A DNA stretch of 45,661 nt from Prolixibacteraceae bacterium (lineage in GTDB: Bacteria > Bacteroidota > Bacteroidia > Bacteroidales > Prolixibacteraceae): the NCBI GenBank assembly GCA_023228025.1, contig JALOCD010000021.1, positions 1-45,661 of the forward strand, read 5' to 3'. The notes beneath the pieces are model-generated. The model made no database searches. It was given only the letters and a program-made list of their open reading frames with translations, and was not told where the DNA came from. The position numbers and the translations under genes are program-made. Shown one piece after another: positions 18,381-27,200 of the stretch; the stretch's first letter is position 1; the number at the start of each line of letters is the position of its first letter.

Positions 18381-18419
18381 CCTGCTTTAGTTTTAGTAAA
18401 TACGCTGATAAACATTTCC

Positions 18420-18460
18420 AATACCCCGGTAGGAGGCAACCTCTTATCGGGGTATTTCTA
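18420..18460 (+). terminator. Rho-independent-type terminator after DUF3823 gene
   Basis: AATACCCCG (18420-18428) pairs perfectly with CGGGGTATT (18448-18456), with an inner GGAGG/CCTC helix and TTTCT following. It lies 40 bases after the stop and closes the FecR1-SusC1-SusD1-DUF3823 operon. Confidence 0.82.
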
Positions 18461-18527
18461 AAAGTAATAGATGGGAAATTGGCTCTTAATATTTAGCCGG
18501 ACACCAGGGGTTTTATCGCCCAAATCA

Positions 18528-18591
18528 TGCAAATAGAGTGTCATTAGTTGTAAAAGTAGTAGTTTTTAATCAACTAATTTTAGAATAGTTT
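18528..18591 (+). promoter_or_regulatory. 64-bp conserved upstream element, copy B (before hydrolase gene)
   Basis: Gapless partner of 1885-1948. The best-conserved part is ATGCAAAT, GAGTGTCAT, AGTTG and GTAGTTTTT. TAGTTTTA at the right end again resembles a -7 box. It ends 29 bases before the hydrolase ATG. A following AAATAATTTTAAC is echoed by AAATAATTTAAAC at 1967-1979. Confidence 0.55.
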
Positions 18592-18620
18592 TAGCGTCAA
18601 ATAATTTTAACCACTAACAA

Positions 18621-20696
18621 ATGAACCGGATTTTACTGCTTTGTGTTGGTTTACTTACACTAAATACCCATTTAAAAGGCCACAATAATGCAAATGATGG
18701 TTCGTTATTCGATAGGCCAACTGAGATCAGTGACAGCTTGCCAACAGTGCTTTCCAAAAACCATGGTGATTTAATTGATGCTAAGTTGAGGAGTGAGGCT
18801 CAGGTGAGGTTTGCAGAACATCAGTTGCCGAATAACCTTAAAGAATGGGAATCTCAGCGCATACAACTTAAGGCTGAGATCATTAAGAAAACCGGTGTGG
18901 TCGTTAACCATCAACTACCCTTAAACATCAAAGAAACCAATGTCATTCAACTGAATGGCTATTCGGTAAAAAATATAACTTTTCAAACCCGTCCGGGCAT
19001 TTATGCTACGGCAAACCTTTACATTCCGGATGGAATGGGTCCATTCCCGGGAATCATGAACACTCCCGGTCACTGGCCAAACAGCAAAATTGATTCAATC
19101 GGTCAGCAGGCGGTTGGTCATACTTTGGCGTTGAATGGCTATGTCTGTCTCACCATGGATCCGTGGGGCGCCGGCGAAAGAGGAACAATTTTGGGTAAAT
19201 CTGAATATCACGGATCGAATCTTGGAGCCTCGCTGATGAATATTGGGGAGTCTTTGATGGGGGTTCAAATTTCGGAAAATATGAGAGGCGTTGACCTGTT
19301 GTGCTCCTTACCCAACGTTGACCCTCAAAAAATTGGTACAACAGGGGCAAGTGGCGGTGGAAACCAGACCATGTGGCTTGCAGCAATGGACGACCGTGTC
19401 AAGGCCGCTGTGCCGGTAGTAAGCGTAGGTACATTTGAATCTTATGTCATGGAATTCAATTGCATCTGCGAGCTGCTTGTGGATGGATTGACATTTACAG
19501 AAGAAGCTGGTATTCTGGCCATGGCCAAAGCGATCATGCCCTGTAACCATTCGAAGGACGAAATATCCCCGGCCTTTTTACCTGTTCAGATGCTGCGCAG
19601 TTACAACAATGCCAAACAGGTATTCAAAATGCGCGGAGAGGAGAACAATATCTCCTGCAAAATTTATGACCTTATCCATACCTATAGTCCACTTGACCGG
19701 CAAGCCATGCTCGGATGGTTCGACTTTCACCTGAAAGGGATAGGCAAAGGCGCCCCGAAGAGTGAAATCCCATTCAAGATGATTCAGGATGAAAAACTAT
19801 TGGTATTTCCTACCGGGAAAAGGGATGCCAATATTTTGGGTACCGATGATTACTGCAAGTTAAGGGGGAATGAGTTGAGGACTGCCTACCTGAATACTAA
19901 ATCCTTCAATGTTGACAAGAAGAAAAGTGAGTTGAGGGATATCCTTCGGATCAAGGAAAAAATGATACTCAAAAAAGTTTATCGTTATTCCACCATCGGG
20001 GGGTGGGACAGGTTCGCATTGGAAACTTCTGATGATATGCCCATCCCTGTGTTACATATGGCGCCGACTGATCCATCCAAAGGATATGTAATTCTCTGTA
20101 ACCCGGAGGGGAAAAATAGTATCTTACCCTCCTTGATTGATGATTACAGAAAGGAAGGGTCGGGGATCCTTGTCGTCGACCTGTCCGGAACCGGGGAAGT
20201 TACTTCCATATCATCACTTCCTTACGACAAAATAGGAAAGCTCCATACCCTCTCGCGTGCGGAGCTTTGGTTGGGCAAAACCGTTCTGGGGGAGTGGGTG
20301 AAGGAGCTAAACGTGGTTGTTCAGTTTCTGGATACCAATTATAAAACTAAAAAAGTAAGTATAGACGGGAGCCAGGAGGCCGGTCTGGCAGGACTTTTCC
20401 TTTCTTCACTGGAAGGCAATGTAGACCATCTTGTCTTGCGCCAGGCTCCTGTAAGTTACTTGTTCGATAGCCGTGTAGGAATTGACTTCTTCGGTATGGG
20501 TATCCATCTTCCCGGTTTTCTCCAGTGGGGGGATGTCTCTTTGGCCGCCGCACTTTCAGGTAAGAATATTCAATTCGTTGATCCGGTAACAATGTCCGGA
20601 AATCAGGTTGGCGCAACAAAACTATCTGCCGTTGAGGCTGAATTTGAAAAGGTGAGGGCTTTGTGCCATCAATCCGGTAGTGCAACATTTAAATAA
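18621..20696 (+). CDS. Two-domain alpha/beta hydrolase, putative acetyl-xylan-esterase-like, secreted
   Basis: A 691-residue protein with an N-terminal signal peptide (ILLLCVGLLTLNTHLKG). The first hydrolase domain (about 115-380) has TPGHWP, MDPWGAGERG and the nucleophile elbow GASGGG with Ser244, as in acetyl-xylan esterase-like and dienelactone-hydrolase-like enzymes. The second domain (about 475-690) repeats the fold (GYVILCNPEGK, ILVVDLSGTGE). Its elbow reads DGSQEAGLAG without a proper GxSxG, so it is probably non-catalytic. Such enzymes remove acetyl or methyl esters from glycans. It is followed after seven bases by the oxidoreductase gene and preceded by the conserved element at 18528. 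Confidence 0.84.
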   Translation: MNRILLLCVGLLTLNTHLKGHNNANDGSLFDRPTEISDSLPTVLSKNHGDLIDAKLRSEAQVRFAEHQLPNNLKEWESQRIQLKAEIIKKTGVVVNHQLPLNIKETNVIQLNGYSVKNITFQTRPGIYATANLYIPDGMGPFPGIMNTPGHWPNSKIDSIGQQAVGHTLALNGYVCLTMDPWGAGERGTILGKSEYHGSNLGASLMNIGESLMGVQISENMRGVDLLCSLPNVDPQKIGTTGASGGGNQTMWLAAMDDRVKAAVPVVSVGTFESYVMEFNCICELLVDGLTFTEEAGILAMAKAIMPCNHSKDEISPAFLPVQMLRSYNNAKQVFKMRGEENNISCKIYDLIHTYSPLDRQAMLGWFDFHLKGIGKGAPKSEIPFKMIQDEKLLVFPTGKRDANILGTDDYCKLRGNELRTAYLNTKSFNVDKKKSELRDILRIKEKMILKKVYRYSTIGGWDRFALETSDDMPIPVLHMAPTDPSKGYVILCNPEGKNSILPSLIDDYRKEGSGILVVDLSGTGEVTSISSLPYDKIGKLHTLSRAELWLGKTVLGEWVKELNVVVQFLDTNYKTKKVSIDGSQEAGLAGLFLSSLEGNVDHLVLRQAPVSYLFDSRVGIDFFGMGIHLPGFLQWGDVSLAAALSGKNIQFVDPVTMSGNQVGATKLSAVEAEFEKVRALCHQSGSATFK

Positions 20697-20703
20697 AAAA
20701 AAC

Positions 20704-22059
20704 ATGAAAACAATTAGCAGGAGGAATTTTTTGGATGACAGCACTAAAGTTGTAGCTGTGGCATCGACATTTCCACTATATTCATTTGCTGAGAATAAAA
20801 AAGCGACGGCTCCAATAAAAATGAAGTTAGCCATGGTTGGAACTGGATATCGTGGTACAAATACCTGGGGGAAATCGGTTATCCAGGCTTACAAAGACCA
20901 GGTAGAGATGGTTGCCCTGTGCGATATCAATCCCAAGCGGATGGAGGCTGCAAGGTCAATCATGAACATCAATGCAAAAATGTATGAGGCCAAGGATTTT
21001 GATTTGATGGTTCAGGAGACAAAGCCCGATATGGTGATTGTTACCACAACGGATTGTTTTCATGAGAAATATATTATCAGGGCTTTGGAGCTTGGGTGCA
21101 ATGTGCTGTCGGAAAAGCCCATGGCCATTAGTGCAGAACAGTGCCAGCAAATTGCCGATGCTGAAAACCGCACGGGGAAAAAAGTTTTTGTTGGGTTCAA
21201 TATCAGGCATGCAAATGAGTCAATTGAGATGAAGAAAATACTTTCGTCCGGGGAGCTGGGAAAGATCATCGCCATTGAATACCAGGAGTGCCTCAATACC
21301 CAGCATGGTGCAGACTATTACAGACGCTGGCATGGGAAAAAGAAATATTCAGGCTCACTGTTGCTTCACAAAGCTTGTCATCAATTCGACCTGATCAACT
21401 GGCTGATAGATGCTGAGCCCGTCGATGTGCAGGCCATAGGCAAACTGGCATATTATGGGCACAACAACAGTTACCGGGGCCGTAATTGCCGGACATGCGC
21501 CTTTACCCAAAAGTGCAAGTTTTATTGGGACATGGCCAAGGATAGCATAGCCATGCAGATGTATGGCAATTGTGAAGATGTGGACGGTTACTATCGTGAC
21601 GGCTGCGTATGGGACAATGAAATTGACAGTTATGATACCCAATCGGTTCAGGTTAACTACGACAATGGTACCCAGATGAGTTACACCATGAATACCTTTC
21701 TTCCTTTTGAAGGTCAATTTATCTGTTTTTCAGGTGAATACGGCAGGTTGGAAGTGCGGTTGAATGCCATTCAGCCATGGAAAGTTGAGGGTGGAATAGA
21801 ATTTCGCCTGACCAAAGACACGGAGACAAGCAAATATTGGATTTTAAACGCTTCTTCCGGAGGACACGGAGGCGCGGATGAACGGTTAAAAGACATGATT
21901 TTCCTTCCGGGAACGCCTGACCCATTGGGGAGCAAAGCCGGCAGCAGGGCAGGGATCATGTCGAGCCTGATCGGAATTGCTGCGCGAAAATCCATTGAAA
22001 CCGGTCAAAAAGTTAAGATTGCCGATTTGGTGACCTTTCCAAGTACCTGGAAAGGCTAG
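20704..22059 (+). CDS. Gfo/Idh/MocA-family oxidoreductase with Tat-like leader
   Basis: A 451-residue NAD(P)-binding protein. The leader SRRNFLDDSTKVVAVAS suggests Tat export with the cofactor bound. The Rossmann motif is VGTGYRG (45-51), and the family EKP motif is Glu137-Lys138-Pro139. A Cys cluster, CRTCAFTQKC (Cys262, Cys265, Cys271), is unusual for the family and may bind metal. ATG at 20704 is used in preference to a GTG at 20680 inside the preceding gene. Exported members of this family act on glycosides or free sugars. The link to the hydrolase seven bases upstream suggests successive action on one product. Confidence 0.9.
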   Translation: MKTISRRNFLDDSTKVVAVASTFPLYSFAENKKATAPIKMKLAMVGTGYRGTNTWGKSVIQAYKDQVEMVALCDINPKRMEAARSIMNINAKMYEAKDFDLMVQETKPDMVIVTTTDCFHEKYIIRALELGCNVLSEKPMAISAEQCQQIADAENRTGKKVFVGFNIRHANESIEMKKILSSGELGKIIAIEYQECLNTQHGADYYRRWHGKKKYSGSLLLHKACHQFDLINWLIDAEPVDVQAIGKLAYYGHNNSYRGRNCRTCAFTQKCKFYWDMAKDSIAMQMYGNCEDVDGYYRDGCVWDNEIDSYDTQSVQVNYDNGTQMSYTMNTFLPFEGQFICFSGEYGRLEVRLNAIQPWKVEGGIEFRLTKDTETSKYWILNASSGGHGGADERLKDMIFLPGTPDPLGSKAGSRAGIMSSLIGIAARKSIETGQKVKIADLVTFPSTWKG

Positions 22060-22128
22060 GAATACTTTGAAAATTGTGCATTGAGAATCAAAATAATTAT
22101 CTGTGCCTAACTTTAGCATTGAATTACT

Positions 22129-22683
22129 ATGCTTGTTGAAGATAAAATATTGTTCAATGAGATTAAAAATCGTAACCTAAAGGTCTACGAGGCATTGTTC
22201 AGTAATTATTATCCCGGGTTGGTAAGATTTGCTGAGGGGTATCTATTTGACAAACAGACATGTGAAGATATAGTTCAGAATATTTTTATCTATTTATGGG
22301 AAAATGCGGAAAAGATCAATTTTGAGGTATCTGTAAAAGCCTATTTTTTTCAATCCGTAAAGAACGGTTGCCTGAATCATTTGCGAAATCTTCAGATTCA
22401 CGACCGTCACAATCTTCTGTACATTGAAGCATTATTCAACCAGGAGGATGCTGATGGTAAAGATGATCCGGAAATTGTCATGCAGATCAGAAATGCCATT
22501 TCAAAATTACCGGATCAAATGGCGGGTGTCTTTAAACTGAAGTATTTGGAAGGGAAAAAACTCAAAGAGATTGCCCACATCAAACAGATTAGTGAGAATA
22601 CAATAAAAACCCAATTGTTACGTGCCAAGGATAAGCTTCGCAAAATTCTGATGGAGACTACATCCGTGAAGTTTTTACTTTAA
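22129..22683 (+). CDS. ECF sigma factor, FecI-like (FecI2)
   Basis: A 184-residue ECF sigma factor with region 2 (about 25-95: CEDIVQNIFIYLWENA, AYFFQSVKNGCLNHLR) and region 4 (about 120-175: LPDQMAGVFKLKYLEGKKLKEIAHI, NTIKTQLLRAKDKLRKIL). The start is a clear ATG (MLVEDK). Upstream, TGTGCCTAACTTTAG at about 22102 resembles a weak promoter. Its stop codon is almost at the left end of MITE copy 2. It should be controlled by FecR2 and drive the FecR2-SusC2-SusD2 operon. Confidence 0.93.
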   Translation: MLVEDKILFNEIKNRNLKVYEALFSNYYPGLVRFAEGYLFDKQTCEDIVQNIFIYLWENAEKINFEVSVKAYFFQSVKNGCLNHLRNLQIHDRHNLLYIEALFNQEDADGKDDPEIVMQIRNAISKLPDQMAGVFKLKYLEGKKLKEIAHIKQISENTIKTQLLRAKDKLRKILMETTSVKFLL

Positions 22684-22688
22684 CTAAG

Positions 22689-22944
22689 AAGCTGTTTAAA
22701 TTTCTTACACAGAGAATATATTACTCCATAATTAAACTAAAAATGGCTTTGAAATTCTCACTTTAGTTAAAATACGCTGGAGGAAACAACGAGTTACACA
22801 GAGAGAAAAATCGCTTGCGATTTTCCAACCCTGTGCAACTCCGGGGTTTTTCTCATGAATACACCTAATTGAAGAAATTTCTATAAACCCTATATTTTCG
22901 ATTAATAAACAATTATTCTCTGTGTAATATTTTTAAACAGTCTC
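22689..22944. mobile_element. MITE-like element, copy 2 (about 256 bp)
   Basis: Ends GAAGCTGTTTAAATTTCTTA and, reverse-complemented, GAGACTGTTTAAAAATATTA, both running on into CACAGAGAAT. It has the same length and outer sequence as copy 1. TAA flanks both ends and may be a target duplication. It fills almost the whole FecI2-FecR2 gap. The central hairpin arms are swapped relative to copy 1. Confidence 0.7.
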
Positions 22945-23015
22945 TAAATAAAAAACTTCATTTAGTTGTCACCCTTTTTGTCGCCTTATGTGTCTATAGT
23001 TTAAACTGACACATC

Positions 23016-24182
23016 ATGCCTAAGGAACATTCAATAATCGATTTCGAGATTATTTGGAAGAAAATTAATGGAAATCTAATTGTCCAAGAAGAATTATTTC
23101 TGTCAAAGTGGTTGGATGAAAGTCCATTGCACCGTCAATTCTATGATAATGCAATACATTATTATCAGGAAGGTTCGAATTTCAGCGATGCAAAACTGGA
23201 AACAGAAAAAGCCTGGGAATCACTCCTAACCGAAATAAGCAAAGAAAGCCGAAGCAGATCAAGATGGATCAACCCCGTATCTGCTGTTGTTTTTGCTACC
23301 ATCCTGATTGCTGGTTTAATATGGTCTTTTTCAAAAACTGAGATGCCTGCAGATACTGCACAGAAGGCGCAACAAATCAAGCCCGGTACCAATCAAGCCA
23401 TATTAGTCCTTCATGATGGGTCGGTGCACAATCTTTCAACTTCAGTGAACCTCATATTGAATGAAGATGGAGCTGAGATTAAGGGTGGTGGCACAAAACT
23501 GCAATACACCGAAAAAATTGGCGCTGCGGCAGAAATAAAATACAATACTTTAAATATTCCACGAGGTGGTGAATTCTTCCTACAGCTTGCGGACGGGACT
23601 AATGTGTGGCTCAATTCAGAAACAACCCTGCGCTATCCGGTTCAGTTTTCAGGAAATGAACGAAGAGTAGAGCTGTCGGGTGAAGCCTATTTTGAAGTAG
23701 CAAAAAACGAAAAAATTCCTTTTGTTGTTGAATCCGGTGAACAAATGGTGAAAGTACTGGGTACAAAATTTAATATCTCTTCCTATAAAGAAAATCAAGT
23801 TATCTATACCACGCTTGTAAATGGAAGTATCGAAGTCTCTATCAAAGGCAAACCTGAAATTGCACAAATCCTGGTTCCCAACGAGCAGAGTACAATTGAT
23901 GTTACAGAAGGGAAAATTTCAAAAAGAACTGTTGATCCTTATCAGTTTATAGCATGGAAAGAGGGACGGTTTGTTTTTCAGGACCAAACCCTGGAAACCA
24001 TGATGAAAACTATGTCGAAATGGTACGACATTGAGGTTGTATTTGCGAGTGAGAACCTTAGAAATATGCGTTTTACAGGAAATCTGAGACGTTATGATGA
24101 TTTTGGAGAAGTGCTTAATAAAATCAAGAAAACCAATGAAGTGGATTTCGATATTGACAATAAAATAATCACATTAAAATAA
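23016..24182 (+). CDS. FecR-family anti-sigma factor (FecR2)
   Basis: A 388-residue anti-sigma/sensor protein. Cytoplasmic N-terminus (about 1-83), one membrane helix (about 86-105, VVFATILIAGLIW), FecR domain (about 170-270, LADGTNVWLNSETTLRYP and ELSGEAYFEVAKN) and DUF4974 domain (about 315-386, LETMMKTMSKWYDIEVVF). It is 72 bases from MITE copy 2. GTCACCC...CGCCTTATG at about 22967-22990 resembles the other ECF motifs but with different spacing. It regulates FecI2 in response to SusC2. Confidence 0.95.
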   Translation: MPKEHSIIDFEIIWKKINGNLIVQEELFLSKWLDESPLHRQFYDNAIHYYQEGSNFSDAKLETEKAWESLLTEISKESRSRSRWINPVSAVVFATILIAGLIWSFSKTEMPADTAQKAQQIKPGTNQAILVLHDGSVHNLSTSVNLILNEDGAEIKGGGTKLQYTEKIGAAAEIKYNTLNIPRGGEFFLQLADGTNVWLNSETTLRYPVQFSGNERRVELSGEAYFEVAKNEKIPFVVESGEQMVKVLGTKFNISSYKENQVIYTTLVNGSIEVSIKGKPEIAQILVPNEQSTIDVTEGKISKRTVDPYQFIAWKEGRFVFQDQTLETMMKTMSKWYDIEVVFASENLRNMRFTGNLRRYDDFGEVLNKIKKTNEVDFDIDNKIITLK

Positions 24183-24204
24183 AGAAGGAGGGCATAAAAT
24201 AAAA

Positions 24205-24237
24205 AATGCGGAAAATGTTTGTACCATCTCCCGCATT
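24205..24237 (+). promoter_or_regulatory. Hairpin in FecR2-SusC2 gap with conserved apical sequence
   Basis: AATGCGG (24205-24211) pairs with CCGCATT (24231-24237); the top contains ATGTTTGTACCATCT. This matches the top of the FecR1-SusC1 hairpin (GATGTTTGGTACCATCT) apart from one inserted base. The lower stems differ in sequence but both pair. Confidence 0.6.
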
Positions 24238-24285
24238 ACATTCAGTTGTAATTACCAAATGGTTTAATCAAAACAGAGCAAATTT

Positions 24286-27200
24286 ATGAAAAAAAAACGA
24301 TGGAACCCCGTCTGCGATAGCGGATGGAAAAAAATCTTCTTTATCATGAGGGTTACGATGATTTTCTTGCTTGCTGGATTTTTACAAGTATCTGCAAGTG
24401 TCTATTCCCAACAAACCAATCTACATTTAAAGGCTGAGAATGCAAGTATATCTCAGGTTTTGAAAATGATTGAAGAGCAAAGCGATTTTCATTTTCTCTA
24501 TCGCTCCGACTATTTTAACGAAGTCCCTGTGGTAACTATTGAGATGGAAAGCGTCAAGCTGGAAGATGTTCTGAACAGGATCATTGTTCCTTATGGCTTT
24601 GCTTATGTGATTGACGATAAGACCGTCGTCATCAGAAAATCGGATGAGCCGCGGTCGGCAGGGATGCCTGCCGATCAAAAGAAATCGATTTCAGGTAGAG
24701 TCACCGATTCTTCAGGTGCGTCGCTTCCGGGCGTTTCGGTGGTTGTAAAAGGGACCACCATCGGTATTGTTACGGATGTTGAGGGAAAGTTCAGCTTTTC
24801 AGTGCCTGCCGATGCCAATACGTTGGTATTTACCTTTGTAGGTATGAAGCCGCAAGAGGTTTCCATTTCCGGTAAAACTTCCGTTAGTATCAAAATGGAG
24901 GTGCAGACGGAAGGAGTTGAAGAGGTCGTCGTTGTCGGTTATGGTACACAGAAAAAGATAGCCGTTACCGGTGCGATTTCTTCTGTGGGAGGAGTAGAAC
25001 TGGCAAAATCCCCTGCGACAAATATTGCAAATACTTTGGCCGGGCGGGTAACTGGATTAGCAGCCGTACAATATAGCGGTCAACCAGGGGTCGATGATCC
25101 AAACTTTTATGTAAGGGGGATTGCCACCCTTGCAGGGGGAAGTTCTGCCCCTTTAATCATTGTAGATGGTGTAGAGCGTTCCTTTTCAAGGTTAGATCCC
25201 AATGAAATTGAATCAATCTCTATCCTGAAAGACGCTTCATCCACAGCAGTCTATGGTGTAAGGGGCGCCAATGGGGTCATTTATGTAACGACAAGGCGTG
25301 GTGTTGAAGGCAAACCCGTAATTAACATCACTTCAAGTGCAGGGGCACAGCAACCGACCCGGTTGCCAAAGATGGCTGATGCCTACACCTGGACTACGCT
25401 TTACAATGAGTCGCAACTCAATGATAATCCCAACGCGACTCCGATGTTTTCGCAGGCGGAGATTGAATTATATAGAAATCATAAATCCCCCATTTTGTAT
25501 CCGGATACCGACTGGTATAAATATATGCTAAGGCCATTTGCTTTTGAATCGGCGCATAATATAAATATCAGCGGTGGGGATGCGAAGGTAAAATATTTTA
25601 TTTCGGTTGGGTACAGGGACCAGAGTGGACTATTTACAAAAACGCGCCTAAATTACGATGATTCCTTCTGGTACGACCAGTATAATTTGCGTGCCAATTT
25701 GGACATTAATTTAACGAAGAGCACAACATTGGGTATCACTACCGGCCAGATAACCGGAATAACAAAAGAACCTTACAGATCGGTTGGACGGGCGCAGGTA
25801 TGGGGACGTATGTATGCGGGAACTCCAATATCTTCCCCTGGGATTATTGATGGGAAATCAATAATGAACCGTTATAATTTGCCCATTGGCGGGAATGCCG
25901 GTTTGGATTTTAATGGAAGCCAAGGAGTGATAAGAACGGCAACCAATGATGTAAACTTTAATGTTGAGTTAAAACAAAAACTGGATTTTTTCACGAAAGG
26001 ACTTCAGTTTAAAATTAAGGGGGCATACAATAGTTCGTTTGTACAAACACAAACACGAACTACTCCAACCAAAGCTTTTTGGCCTTATCAATTAAAGGAT
26101 ATCGACCCGAATGCGTCTAACGGCGATAGTATTGTGTACCAGGTAGCCAATTGGAACGGCAATTTGGCAACGAGTGAATCATATGGAAGGGCAATATACT
26201 GGTACATGGAATCTGGTCTGAACTATGATCGCAGTTTCGGCAAACAAAATGTAACCGGCCTTTTGTTGTACAACGAGAGCAAGCGCTTTTATCCGGGTAC
26301 GAACAGTGACATTCCTACAAGTTATGTCGGATTGGTAGGAAGGGTTACTTATAATTATGACCTAAAATATTTTTTGGATCTAAATGCCGGGTACAATGGC
26401 TCTGAAAATTTTGCGGAAGGAAGACGTTTTGGATTATTTCCGGCAGTATCGGCAGCTTGGCAATTGACTAGGGAGAAATTCATGAAAAATGTACCATTTA
26501 TAAACTATATGAAATTGAGGGGTTCTTTTGGGATCGTTGGAAATGATCAGATCGGGGGCAGAAGATTCCTCTATCTGCCTGATACCTATAGTATCAGTTC
26601 AGGTGGGTATAATTTCGGTACGACTGTTCCCCAAAATCAAATCGGCGCGGCAGAATCAAACCTGGGTAACCCTTTTGTAACATGGGAAAAGTCTCGAAAA
26701 GGCAACATTGGCCTTGATCTGAAATTTTTAAAAGAGCGATTATCAGTTACCCTGGACCGTTTTTATGAGTCGAGGGATAATATTCTTATAACACGGTCGA
26801 CTACACCCTCCCTCTTCTCTGTGACATTGCCCCCGGTGAATCTTGGTCAAGTCGATAACAGAGGTTATGAAATTGAATTGGGATGGAGGGATAATAAAAA
26901 AGATTTTGGTTATTACGTTGACTTAAATATGTCTTATGTAAAAAACAAAATAATATTTATGGATGAGATAAAACAACCATATGATTATTTGAAAAGGACA
27001 GGTCAACAGGTAAACCAGGTTTTTGGGTATGTGTTTGATGGATTGTGGTCGATAGACGAAGTTGCAAATCAGTCCAAATTTCCGAAAGATAACTATACCC
27101 CTCATCCGGGGGATATGCGGTACAAGGATTTAAATGCCGATGGTATAATAAATTCCCTCGATCAAAAACCAATTGGTTTTCCCGAAAACCCCCAATACAC

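Noticed and set aside
22967..22990. Possible fourth ECF promoter before FecR2
   Set aside because: CGCCTTA and ACCC resemble the other sites, but TGTG is missing at the 16-base spacing. It is mentioned only under FecR2.
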